Origin: Paenibacillus agricola
GTDB lineage: Bacteria > Bacillota > Bacilli > Paenibacillales > NBRC-103111
Direction: 5' to 3'
DNA length: 64,000 bases
NCBI RefSeq assembly: GCF_011440305.1
Contig: NZ_JAAOIW010000014.1
Span: 114,155-178,154, forward strand
A program made the position numbers and the translations under genes. Each line of letters starts with the position of its first letter. The stretch's first letter is position 1. This document shows positions 39,188 through 46,962 of the stretch, piece after piece. The notes under the pieces are model-generated. The model made no database searches. It worked only from the letters and a program-made list of their open reading frames with translations, and was not told where the DNA came from.

Positions 39188-40339
39188 CTAGAAAGGCCAA
39201 TTGAGCAGGCCGCGGTAAATTTTAAAAACCGTTTCCGTGCTGCCGCTATAAATAATAACAGAGAAGGTGACAATTAGCTGGGTCAGCGCACAACGGGCAA
39301 GAAAATAAGTGCGGGATACCTTTTTCTTGTTAACCGTTGATTTGCCAAGCAAATTTTCCAACGCAATCACAATGCCGTGGTACAGCCCATAAAAAAAGTA
39401 CAGCCAGTTGAAGCCATGCCATAACCCCATCAGTAGCATAATCAGGATAGATAAGCTGGCCGCTGTCCATTTACTTGGTGTTTTACGTGAAAAGAAAATA
39501 AAAATATGGTCGCGGAACCAATCGCCCAGCGTTGCATGCCAGTTGCGCCAAAATTGGGTTAAGGTTGGCGATTGAAACGGTTTTTTAAAGTTTTCGGGGA
39601 TATTATAACCCATCAAACGTCCAAAGCCGACCGCAATATCCGAATACCCTGAAAAATCGAAGAAAATACGTGCATAAAACCAAACCATCAGAAACAGCGA
39701 TTGATGGGTGTGAAGCTCGCCTTGCTGCATAGAGATAAAGATGTCCGACATCCAAGGGACGATTACGATTGTTTTGAACAGGCCCAGAATGATCCGTTTT
39801 ACATTATCCTCAACCTGAGGTGCAATCAGCTTATAGGGCTGCTTCGTATCCGCTATGAAATCACGGAATTTAAGGATTGGCCCCGATGTGAATGTCGGGA
39901 TGAATAAGATGTAATTGGCGTAATCAATAGCTGGGGCACGGGCATCCTTGCCAATAAAATAAGCAAAATAATACGCATCAATCACCTTTAGCACATTATA
40001 GATAAGGCCCAGCAGCAGCACGGTGTCAAACAGCGGATTTTCAAAAATTCGCATCCCATACAAACGCATGCCTGATACACCGGCAATATTTAATGCGATT
40101 AGCGTAATGAACCAGCTTTTGCGCCATGAAGCAGTCTGGCATAAAAATCGAAAGCCGATATAGTTCAGCAGCGTATAAACAAGGTAAAAAACAAACAGCT
40201 TCTTACTGAACACCAGCAAGAAACTGAGGTTGAACGCCAGCAGCAATATCCGTTTATTGTTCGGCCACCAGCGGGTAAGCGCCAGAATCACAATCATACC
40301 GCTAATAGCCATGATTGCGTTCATATTTAAATACCACAT
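39188..40339 (-). CDS. DltB-like MBOAT O-acyltransferase
   Basis: A 383-residue polytopic membrane protein of the MBOAT family, with about ten hydrophobic segments. It has the DltB/AlgI hallmark FFDFSGYSDIAVG, then FWRNWHATLGDWFRDHIF (His268) and GLWHGFNW (His308, the position of the invariant catalytic histidine). DltB passes activated acyl groups from a carrier protein across the membrane. The start at ATG 40339 has GGGAG upstream. It is the last gene of the acp-ligase-dltD-dltX-dltB-like unit. Confidence 0.9.
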   Translation of the reverse strand: MWYLNMNAIMAISGMIVILALTRWWPNNKRILLLAFNLSFLLVFSKKLFVFYLVYTLLNYIGFRFLCQTASWRKSWFITLIALNIAGVSGMRLYGMRIFENPLFDTVLLLGLIYNVLKVIDAYYFAYFIGKDARAPAIDYANYILFIPTFTSGPILKFRDFIADTKQPYKLIAPQVEDNVKRIILGLFKTIVIVPWMSDIFISMQQGELHTHQSLFLMVWFYARIFFDFSGYSDIAVGFGRLMGYNIPENFKKPFQSPTLTQFWRNWHATLGDWFRDHIFIFFSRKTPSKWTAASLSILIMLLMGLWHGFNWLYFFYGLYHGIVIALENLLGKSTVNKKKVSRTYFLARCALTQLIVTFSVIIYSGSTETVFKIYRGLLNWPF

Positions 40340-40385
40340 AACCTGTACTCCCTTGATTGAAAGATGGCCGAGCCATGCTTAGGCT

Positions 40386-40496
40386 TTAGAACCCCTCGTA
40401 AATAAACAGTCCTTTACCGGTAAAATAGATCAGAACCGTAATCAGCATAGCCGTGTACAGAATTACTTCGAGGATTTTGCGAGCGATTGGAGCCAT
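40386..40496 (-). CDS. DltX-like 36-residue membrane micropeptide
   Basis: A very short gene starting at ATG 40496, seven bases after a perfect TAAGGAGG site (40511-40504). It overlaps the 3' end of the dltD-like gene by 34 bases in another frame. The peptide has one hydrophobic helix (about residues 8-26) and ends FIYEGF, matching the FxYxxF C-terminal motif of DltX. Published DltX work, as I recall it, makes that tyrosine (Tyr33 here) an acyl relay from DltB to the final acceptor. Size, topology, tail and position all fit. Confidence 0.82.
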   Translation of the reverse strand: MAPIARKILEVILYTAMLITVLIYFTGKGLFIYEGF

Positions 40497-41386
40497 GCGT
40501 CAACCTCCTTAGTAAATACAGGTGCCCCTTCGGCGCGGCTTAAATGGACAAGGTCGTGAAACAGCGCAGGATCATAGGTGCTGAGCAAGTCCAATACCGG
40601 AACCTGGTGGCCCGATAAACGGGACTGTACATCTGCTTGCAGACCAGGCATATATTTGGGAAGTGGAAAGCCGGGATTCCAAGGCATCCAGACCACACGG
40701 ACAGGAAGCTTATGCTCATCTGCATAGCGGAGAATCCAATCCAGAGCTTGAAGGTTATCCTTATAGTCGGGCTGCGACATCCAGCCAAAGCGTGCTTCGT
40801 AATCATCCCATTTTTTCTTCAGCTCATCATCCGGCTTTCTGCCAAAGTAGAGCTCCTTATCGATCCAGCGCGGCTCGTAGGCGAATAGCTTGGAGCTATC
40901 CAACTCGAGCATGCCTTGATAAAGCTGCCTGACTGCCTCGGAGCCAGAATCGCGCATATAGTCACGGTAGGTATACACATAAGGCTGGTACCAGGGCTTG
41001 AACCATTGGTAAGTCGGATCCGTCTCCAGGCTGTCGATCATCGTATGGACATCAATCGCAATCACCAGCTGGTTTTCCACGTGGAACAATTGCTGCTCCA
41101 GCATGGCCTTTAGATCAGTCAATTTGCCGTAGGAAAGCCCTAGCTCGATTAACCCGGACTTCGATTGCTCCTCGATATAGGCGCCCGTCACCGATGAATT
41201 GCCGTAAAAAACAGCGCCGTGGTCCAGCCATTGGTGGTGGTAAAGCGTTTTGGTAAAGTCGTTTTTATAAAAACGGCGCGACGTAGCCATCGGGTCCCAC
41301 ATCGAAACCAGGACATCCGAAAGCACGAAGGTGGCAAGCAGCAGCAGCACGAAGCTGTTTTTGCGCAAGAAGGTGACCAGTTTCAT
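40463..41386 (-). CDS. DltD-like SGNH-fold membrane-anchored protein
   Basis: A 307-residue protein with one N-terminal membrane anchor (about residues 11-30) and an external SGNH/GDSL-type domain. The nucleophile block is FYGNSSVTGAY (Ser64) and the Asp-His pair is HDLVHLS (Asp278, His281). DltD, which handles the D-alanyl group outside the cell, has the same plan but is longer. The start is ATG 41386 with only AAGG upstream. A stronger ribosome site leads a 5-codon frame at 41440. It lies 129 bases after the ligase. Confidence 0.82.
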   Translation of the reverse strand: MKLVTFLRKNSFVLLLLATFVLSDVLVSMWDPMATSRRFYKNDFTKTLYHHQWLDHGAVFYGNSSVTGAYIEEQSKSGLIELGLSYGKLTDLKAMLEQQLFHVENQLVIAIDVHTMIDSLETDPTYQWFKPWYQPYVYTYRDYMRDSGSEAVRQLYQGMLELDSSKLFAYEPRWIDKELYFGRKPDDELKKKWDDYEARFGWMSQPDYKDNLQALDWILRYADEHKLPVRVVWMPWNPGFPLPKYMPGLQADVQSRLSGHQVPVLDLLSTYDPALFHDLVHLSRAEGAPVFTKEVDAWLQSLAKSSK

Positions 41387-41422
41387 AATTGCCTTAATGG
41401 TGCGGAAACTCGTGACTTTACA

Positions 41423-41440
41423 TCATGAGAGGAGCACCAT
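41423..41440 (-). other. Mini reading frame ahead of the dltD-like gene
   Basis: AAAGGAGGGG (41451-41442) leads into ATG GTG CTC CTC TCA TGA, in frame with the dltD-like gene that starts 37 bases further on. Reading through the TGA would add 17 residues to that protein. It may be a leader peptide or a decayed original start. Confidence 0.4.
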
Positions 41441-41515
41441 TCCCCTCCTTTTTGAGAACGAGTGTTTGAGTCCATTTGAAAGAGCTTATAGCTCCCGCAT
41501 ACAACGTACCAACGT

Positions 41516-42715
41516 TTACAGCGATTTTTGCTGCCAAGCATGATATTGCCCGCGGAAGGTTTCCGGCCAGCTGGCTTCATCAAGCCCATATTGGGCCAAA
41601 AAGGCGAATACCCAGCGCTCAATACCAAAACCTACACAGCCTGTAACGGCGGGACGTTTATTGCTCATTTTGATCTGAAAAGCATTGCCGAAGGTGTTGC
41701 TATGGAAATTAACGGAACTGCACGCAATGGACTTCTTGATATGTGGAATGCTCAGGCGCAGCTCGTATTTCATCTCTTGGTTGCGTTGAAAGGCAGCCTT
41801 GGTTTGAAATTCATTCGTGAAAAAAGGATCATTAGCGATTTCCAGCATACTGTCCACATTCCACTCAACAGCGAGCTCTTTGATATATTCGATGGAGCGC
41901 AGACGGTTTTCTTTAACGAACTCAGGCTTGCCAACAAAAATAATTTCGCGCATGCTGAAATCAAGTAACCTTCCAAAGTCACTATGGTTACGGGATTCAA
42001 AGCGGTGGCATTTGGAAATGGCGCTAACGATAATGCCGTCGCCCTCCAGTGTTTCGTTTTGCAAGCCTTCATAGCAGTGATAGCAGGTCGAAGGATTCAT
42101 TGTGAACTTCGGCATCGGCATCGATTTATTTAAATCCAGCTGTGTATCCTGTTTCCAGCCGCCATGATCGCGGATCGATTGGGAGAAGGCTTCAATAATG
42201 TCCAGATCCTCACGAAGATGGGTCACGAAATGGATATGCTCGGGAAACGAAGTAAAATGGTTCGTTTTGTTAAGGGTCTCGCAATGAATGACGGCTGGGT
42301 ACGATTCTTCCTTAATACCGGCGAAACGATTGCCGATTTTGGTCACAAAGGAATAATCGAAAAAACGCATCAAGCTCGAAAACGGCTCGCGGAAAATAAA
42401 TAAGCCCGCCTCCAGCACCTTAATGATTTTCAGCTCCACAAGCTCCGCAATAATATCGCCCTCATACGGAGTAGCAACCTTATGCTCGAACAAAATATTT
42501 TCCTTAAATCCAAAATCTCCATTGGAAAACCGCTCGATCAAACGGCGAACCTGGCTCTCGATCGCTTCGTTACCTTTGGGTGATTCGTGGGTGATATAGA
42601 GATGATTATCCTCCAGCCGAATATCGCGAATCTGCTCGTCAATAAAGGCGGCTGCGTATTTAAGCTGTCCATGCTGGCTAGCTGCCAGCCCCTCGAGGGA
42701 TACGTTGCATTCCAT
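41516..42715 (-). CDS. Amino acid:[carrier protein] ligase, class-II synthetase-like
   Basis: A 399-residue protein related to the catalytic core of seryl-tRNA synthetases but without a tRNA-binding arm. Motif 2 is CHRFES...LLDFSMREIIFVG and motif 3 is CVGFGIERWVFAF. Cys211, Glu257 and Cys360 stand at almost the same spacing (46 and 103) as the zinc ligands I recall for Bradyrhizobium Bll0957 (Cys131, Glu176, Cys279). That family loads Gly or Ala onto a carrier-protein phosphopantetheine. An extra N-terminal region of about 150 residues is unassigned. It starts six bases after the carrier-protein gene. Confidence 0.85.
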   Translation of the reverse strand: MECNVSLEGLAASQHGQLKYAAAFIDEQIRDIRLEDNHLYITHESPKGNEAIESQVRRLIERFSNGDFGFKENILFEHKVATPYEGDIIAELVELKIIKVLEAGLFIFREPFSSLMRFFDYSFVTKIGNRFAGIKEESYPAVIHCETLNKTNHFTSFPEHIHFVTHLREDLDIIEAFSQSIRDHGGWKQDTQLDLNKSMPMPKFTMNPSTCYHCYEGLQNETLEGDGIIVSAISKCHRFESRNHSDFGRLLDFSMREIIFVGKPEFVKENRLRSIEYIKELAVEWNVDSMLEIANDPFFTNEFQTKAAFQRNQEMKYELRLSIPHIKKSIACSSVNFHSNTFGNAFQIKMSNKRPAVTGCVGFGIERWVFAFLAQYGLDEASWPETFRGQYHAWQQKSL

Positions 42716-42721
42716 AGATGA

Positions 42722-42973
42722 TTACCTCGCAGTCTTTTTTTGGATAAAATCGGCAATTTCCTGCACCGTATTCATGGAATACAGCATCAGATCCTGGTTC
42801 GTTACCTGGATGCCGTAGGTTTGCTCGATATGAGCAATTAACGCCGTAGCGCCGATCGAATCGACATAGCCGTAATCAAAAAGGTGTACATCCACCGTAA
42901 ATTCATCATCATCCGCTTCAATTTCATAACGATTGCGTATATGTGCTTCTAATTGTGCAAGCAGGTCTTGCAT
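42722..42973 (-). CDS. Acyl/aminoacyl carrier protein (DltC-like)
   Basis: An 83-residue four-helix carrier protein. The 4'-phosphopantetheine site is the serine of GYVDSIGAT (Ser39), similar to the DSMG/DSIG sites of DltC. The C-terminus (MNTVQEIADFIQKK) is typical. ATG 42973 has GGAGGAA seven bases upstream; the frame is open to 43018. It is the first gene of the dlt-like unit and the presumed substrate of the ligase encoded directly downstream. Confidence 0.9.
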   Translation of the reverse strand: MQDLLAQLEAHIRNRYEIEADDDEFTVDVHLFDYGYVDSIGATALIAHIEQTYGIQVTNQDLMLYSMNTVQEIADFIQKKTAR

Positions 42974-43036
42974 ATGGGCGTTCCTCCTTGAGTATGGCGA
43001 TAAGAGTATAGGTAGCAAACGATGTATACCACTAAT

Positions 43037-43149
43037 ATGCTATTATAACGATGAAAAATAGCATTAAACAGGTGAAAAATAGGATAAAATGCGAATCTTT
43101 TGGTTAAAACGATGCTGGGGATCCTTTTGACCCATAAAAATCGCATTTT
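43037..43149 (-). promoter_or_regulatory. Promoter/operator region of the dlt-like unit
   Basis: ATGCTATT (43037-43044) and AATAGCAT (43057-43064) are perfect inverted repeats. They flank a minus-strand TATAAT (43047-43042), with GTTTAA at 43069-43064 as the only -35-like sequence. Further upstream AAAATGCGA (43087-43095) and TCGCATTTT (43141-43149) are a second perfect inverted pair. Both look like regulator sites rather than a terminator, since no T run follows either. Confidence 0.45.
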
Positions 43150-43192
43150 GGCGGCTGGTTTGAGGGATAGTACCCTTTCAGCAAGGCGTGCA

Positions 43193-46100
43193 TCAAAAAT
43201 AGATTTGAATCGTGGTGCCTGCGCCAAAATGCGTAATCGTATAAACAGGGCTTGCCCCCTGCTGTTCAACTTGAAGCGAATCGCCTTCAATCCGCGGTAG
43301 GGAAGGACTCGATAGCTGAACCTGTTGCATGCCATCCGACAGGAGCTCCAGAGTCCAATGGTCTTGTTGCTTTTGCAATTTAAAAGGCACATTGGAACGC
43401 AATAAATGTGGGGCAGCGACGGGCGCTGGGCCAGTGCTAGCAAAACCATTAAACTGAACAATCGTAGCTTGTGGCACGCCTACATAGAGCTTATTGTTTT
43501 GCCAATGGAATACATCAGACTTCGTAGCTAACTGGTGTTCTGCATAGGCTTGTCCCCGCTCAATAGAGACCCCCAGTGTTCCTTTATATTCCGCCGCCTG
43601 CAGGGGTACATCTTCAGTTAACGGTTTTATACGTATCGTCGGGTTAGTAGGGATGCCTACCAGCCGCTTCATTCGATCCCAGACAACCTCGCTCCATGGA
43701 CGGTAAATTTCTACCTGGGTGGTTAATGTATTGAGAACCGAGCGTGCTAATTGTGGCTCCGACATAAAATTATAGCTGTGTTCATTTCGGATTTGGTCCA
43801 AAAATTTAACGAACTCCAGCAAGTCCTTAACGCCCGTTGGAAATTTATACTCGATGTGCTCGAAATAATCAATGGGCATGTCCTGGGCAACATAGGCTTG
43901 AAACAAATCCTCAGTTGAATAGAGCTTATCTAGCCGTAATACCGGAGCAGGTGTACTCAGCAGCATAGGAGGATTAGAGGGCAGGCCCGTGACTGGGTCG
44001 GCCATCAAAAAAGGTAAGCCCCAATTGTACTGCACGCCTAGCCTAGGTTCATTAGGGATGTTGGCTGGTCTAAATCCGAAATTAAACCAAATCCCGGAAT
44101 CACGTTCATTTCGCAGCGTCTGCGTAGGGTCTGGGTGATTAATACGCCACGTATGCTGGTTGGTGCCAGGCATATGCCAAGGAATGCCAAGCTTCTGGAA
44201 CGATTTCTGCTGCAGCGCGATTTCTGCTTTTTCCTGTGCGTCGCTTGTGAAGTTGTGTACAAAAATATGTGGATACAAATCCAGGTAATTTTCTTTTGTA
44301 TAGTCAATAAATGCCTTTAATTGCTCGGCATAAGGAAATGTTGGATCATCAATAGGCGTCGGCATACCAAATTCGAGCTGCCCCACAATCAGGTCCTCTT
44401 TGCCATCGTGGTTCAAATCGTACCATAAAGGCACAGAGTTGTGTCCGCCAACAAGAGCATGGTTACCTAGTTGATTCATCGTGGCGCCTTCCAATACACC
44501 GGAAGGCTGCCATGAGCCGCCTGCTTGCTGCGTGTATATGCGCAGGTCGCCTTCGCCATTGCCGACCACCAGCTCTGGTCGGCCGTCGCCGTTCACATCA
44601 CGCAGTGATGGCGCAGCGAACGCCGCGGGCAGCCGGAATAGCAGGCTGCCGGGCACAAAGGCAAGCGGCGCCCCGGCTGCACCGGGGGCGCCGCCACCTG
44701 CGGCGCCATCGCGAGCCGCTGCCCGCTGCCCGCGAAAGAGCGTTACACCGCCTGCGGCATCCCCGACCACAAGGTCGGGGATGCCATCAGCGGTGGCATC
44801 GCCCACCGCCGCAGCCACGGGTGCTGCGGCGCGGATCACTTGCCCGCCCGCAAGCAGCGGGACGGGTGCAGTAAACGCGCCGCCGGCAGCGCCATAGGCG
44901 ACGCCGAGCGTGCCGTCCGGCTGGCCTAGGACAAGGTCCGGCCGCCCGTCGGCGTTAAGATCGTACGCCGTGACGCTCGCGTAGGCCCCTGTTTGCAGAG
45001 GCCGCCCATCGAGCAGCATCAGAGGCTCACGCTTGCCAAAAGCATCAGGCGCAGGAACGCCCCCGCCATCTTTTGTCGTTCCATCGCCGATCTTCTGCGC
45101 GAGGCTCTCGCTTCCCGTAGCGTTCTGTAGCTGCTGAACGCCGCTATTGGGTATCTCGGCCCCCGCAGCCTTCGCTCCATTCGCCAGCCCGCTCTGCTTC
45201 TCGTCCCCGCTCGGTAGCATCTGCCCCGCATAAGCCTCCGGCTGCGCCCCCAGGTTGCGGTAGACGTAGATCGAGCCGTCGGCTGAGCCAACGATCAGCT
45301 CCGGCTGCCCGTCGCCATCAAGGTCCGCAAGCGCTGGGTAAGCACGGTATGGCTCATTGACGACATCGCCAAGCGAGTGGTAATTCGGGTCCCGTGCCAA
45401 TTGGATAGGCTTTCCTTCGCTTATCAAGCGAGTGCCGCTGGAATAGAAGGAATTGGGCGTTTCACCAACAAAGGCAGGCTGTTCATTCGTACCCACATTC
45501 AAATGGACGGCGACCGACTCCTGCCACAGCCCCCAGTGAAACGAGGAACGGACAAGCGAGAAGGAGGGAAGCTGGTTATATTTCTTCAGCAGCTCAGCCC
45601 ATTGAATCCCTTCCCCATCACGAATCGCCTCAATCGCCTCAAAATGGTTCTGATGCGCCATCGCAGGTCGTCCATACGGTCCGAGCACCTTTTTTACACT
45701 ATAGCCATACACTTCCTTGGAAACGAACGCCGCATATTCACTGCGGAACAACGCGCCTCCTGCGGCAAACGTGAAATGGAAATAAGGCGCCAAGGGCAGC
45801 TGCCGGCGGTCAAAATATAAGGCTCCTGGAGCAGGCTGTATACCCGAATTTACGGTTTCAGCCAGCTTTTTAAAGCCAAGCTCCGGATCCATGCCGCTTG
45901 CCAAATCATAGCCCGTTATGTAGTTGCGGTTAGGCAGTAAAGCGCTGCTGACAAATACCGTTCCTTTGCCATACCGATTCAATGAAAATAACGCCGTACC
46001 CTTCAAGGTGGCTATTGGCTCAGCGGTCGAAACGACCAGCCCTTGTCCCCATGAAAAACGGCTCCAATCGGCCAAACCCTCATGCTGCAAGTAATTGTCC

Positions 46101-46678
46101 GTAAATTGCCGGAACAGCAGCTGGATCGCCTGCAAATTAAGCTCCACCTCGGGATACTCCAGGGTCACTCCTCCAGCGGTTAGCTGGTCGCTTGGAGCAC
46201 TTGCTTGGCTGTTTACCGTGGTAGTGTCGCCGCCTGTTGCACTTACTTGCTTGCTCGGCAATAAAGGCGTCAGCGGATCGAGTGTTACGAGCTCTTTGGC
46301 ACCGATAAAGTCCAGCGGGAAATCATTAACCAAGCTATTTTCAAGAAACAAATGTCCTCCTTCGGATACATAGCTTTGCAGCATATGGCGCTGTTGCTCT
46401 GTTAAGGCTTCGTGAAGGGAAGGATCCAGATAAACGGTGTTATAGGCTTGTAACTGCCGTAATGCTACTTTTTCGACGGGCTGCCGTTCCAATTGTAAAT
46501 TAGCGACTAAGGATTGGTGCAATTGACCAAACGCTGCTGCGTCAAAGCTGTCGCCTTTCGATATATATAACATCCGAACCGATAAATCCTTGTCGGCAAA
46601 TGCCAACCATCCTAATGCTGTAAGGACCACCAGGGCACCAATAAGGGCTCCTGTAATCATGACTTTGGTTAATTTCAA
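43193..46678 (-). CDS. Very large membrane-anchored FG-GAP/VCBS propeller protein
   Basis: About 1161 residues. A signal anchor (about 7-28) leads an N-terminal region of unknown fold. FG-GAP/VCBS-type repeats follow, with Asp-rich loops such as DLDGDGQPELIVG, DLNADGRPDLVLG, DVNGDGRPELVVG and DLNHDGKEDLIVG, which suggest an extracellular calcium-binding beta-propeller. A further 400-residue part has conserved-looking His, Asp and Glu clusters and resembles a carbohydrate-active barrel, without proof. TTG 46678 is preferred over TTG 46681, as it stands six bases after GAGGGG. The stretch 44560-44960 is strikingly GC-rich. Confidence 0.8.
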   Translation of the reverse strand: MKLTKVMITGALIGALVVLTALGWLAFADKDLSVRMLYISKGDSFDAAAFGQLHQSLVANLQLERQPVEKVALRQLQAYNTVYLDPSLHEALTEQQRHMLQSYVSEGGHLFLENSLVNDFPLDFIGAKELVTLDPLTPLLPSKQVSATGGDTTTVNSQASAPSDQLTAGGVTLEYPEVELNLQAIQLLFRQFTDNYLQHEGLADWSRFSWGQGLVVSTAEPIATLKGTALFSLNRYGKGTVFVSSALLPNRNYITGYDLASGMDPELGFKKLAETVNSGIQPAPGALYFDRRQLPLAPYFHFTFAAGGALFRSEYAAFVSKEVYGYSVKKVLGPYGRPAMAHQNHFEAIEAIRDGEGIQWAELLKKYNQLPSFSLVRSSFHWGLWQESVAVHLNVGTNEQPAFVGETPNSFYSSGTRLISEGKPIQLARDPNYHSLGDVVNEPYRAYPALADLDGDGQPELIVGSADGSIYVYRNLGAQPEAYAGQMLPSGDEKQSGLANGAKAAGAEIPNSGVQQLQNATGSESLAQKIGDGTTKDGGGVPAPDAFGKREPLMLLDGRPLQTGAYASVTAYDLNADGRPDLVLGQPDGTLGVAYGAAGGAFTAPVPLLAGGQVIRAAAPVAAAVGDATADGIPDLVVGDAAGGVTLFRGQRAAARDGAAGGGAPGAAGAPLAFVPGSLLFRLPAAFAAPSLRDVNGDGRPELVVGNGEGDLRIYTQQAGGSWQPSGVLEGATMNQLGNHALVGGHNSVPLWYDLNHDGKEDLIVGQLEFGMPTPIDDPTFPYAEQLKAFIDYTKENYLDLYPHIFVHNFTSDAQEKAEIALQQKSFQKLGIPWHMPGTNQHTWRINHPDPTQTLRNERDSGIWFNFGFRPANIPNEPRLGVQYNWGLPFLMADPVTGLPSNPPMLLSTPAPVLRLDKLYSTEDLFQAYVAQDMPIDYFEHIEYKFPTGVKDLLEFVKFLDQIRNEHSYNFMSEPQLARSVLNTLTTQVEIYRPWSEVVWDRMKRLVGIPTNPTIRIKPLTEDVPLQAAEYKGTLGVSIERGQAYAEHQLATKSDVFHWQNNKLYVGVPQATIVQFNGFASTGPAPVAAPHLLRSNVPFKLQKQQDHWTLELLSDGMQQVQLSSPSLPRIEGDSLQVEQQGASPVYTITHFGAGTTIQIYF

Positions 46679-46718
46679 CAAAAACCCCTCAATTATAACT
46701 CGGTTGAACTACCCAGCT

Positions 46719-46747
46719 AGTATACCATGGATGGTAGGCTTTGTTAA
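46719..46747 (-). promoter_or_regulatory. Promoter of the propeller gene
   Basis: On the minus strand TTAACA (46747-46742) and TATACT (46724-46719) are exactly 17 bases apart, about 40 bases before the start codon. The plus-strand U32 gene is divergent; a TTGACA at 46866 may belong to it but has no good -10. Confidence 0.65.
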
Positions 46748-46962
46748 CTCGTGCTGGTTGGTGTAGAAGTCGCTCAGAAGGGCTGTAAAACTGACTAACA
46801 GGAAATTTATGGTGTACCTAGCGGTCAAGTTTATACTGAATCCCAGTCATTTTATGGTTATGGACTTGACATTTCTGTTACAATAGAAGTATCGCTGTTT
46901 TTTTCGTCTATGCTTTCATTCGGAAAAGCGGCAAATGGGGTAACATTCGGAGGTCTACAATA

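Noticed and set aside
39188..40339. Reading the MBOAT as an alginate-type acetyltransferase (AlgI)
   Set aside because: The carrier protein, ligase and FxYxxF micropeptide next to it favour a DltB-type mechanism, although both families share the histidine motifs.
44481..44897. Plus-strand open frames opposite the propeller gene
   Set aside because: They are by-products of GC-rich antisense codons. The minus-strand frame has clear FG-GAP repeats, a promoter and a ribosome site.
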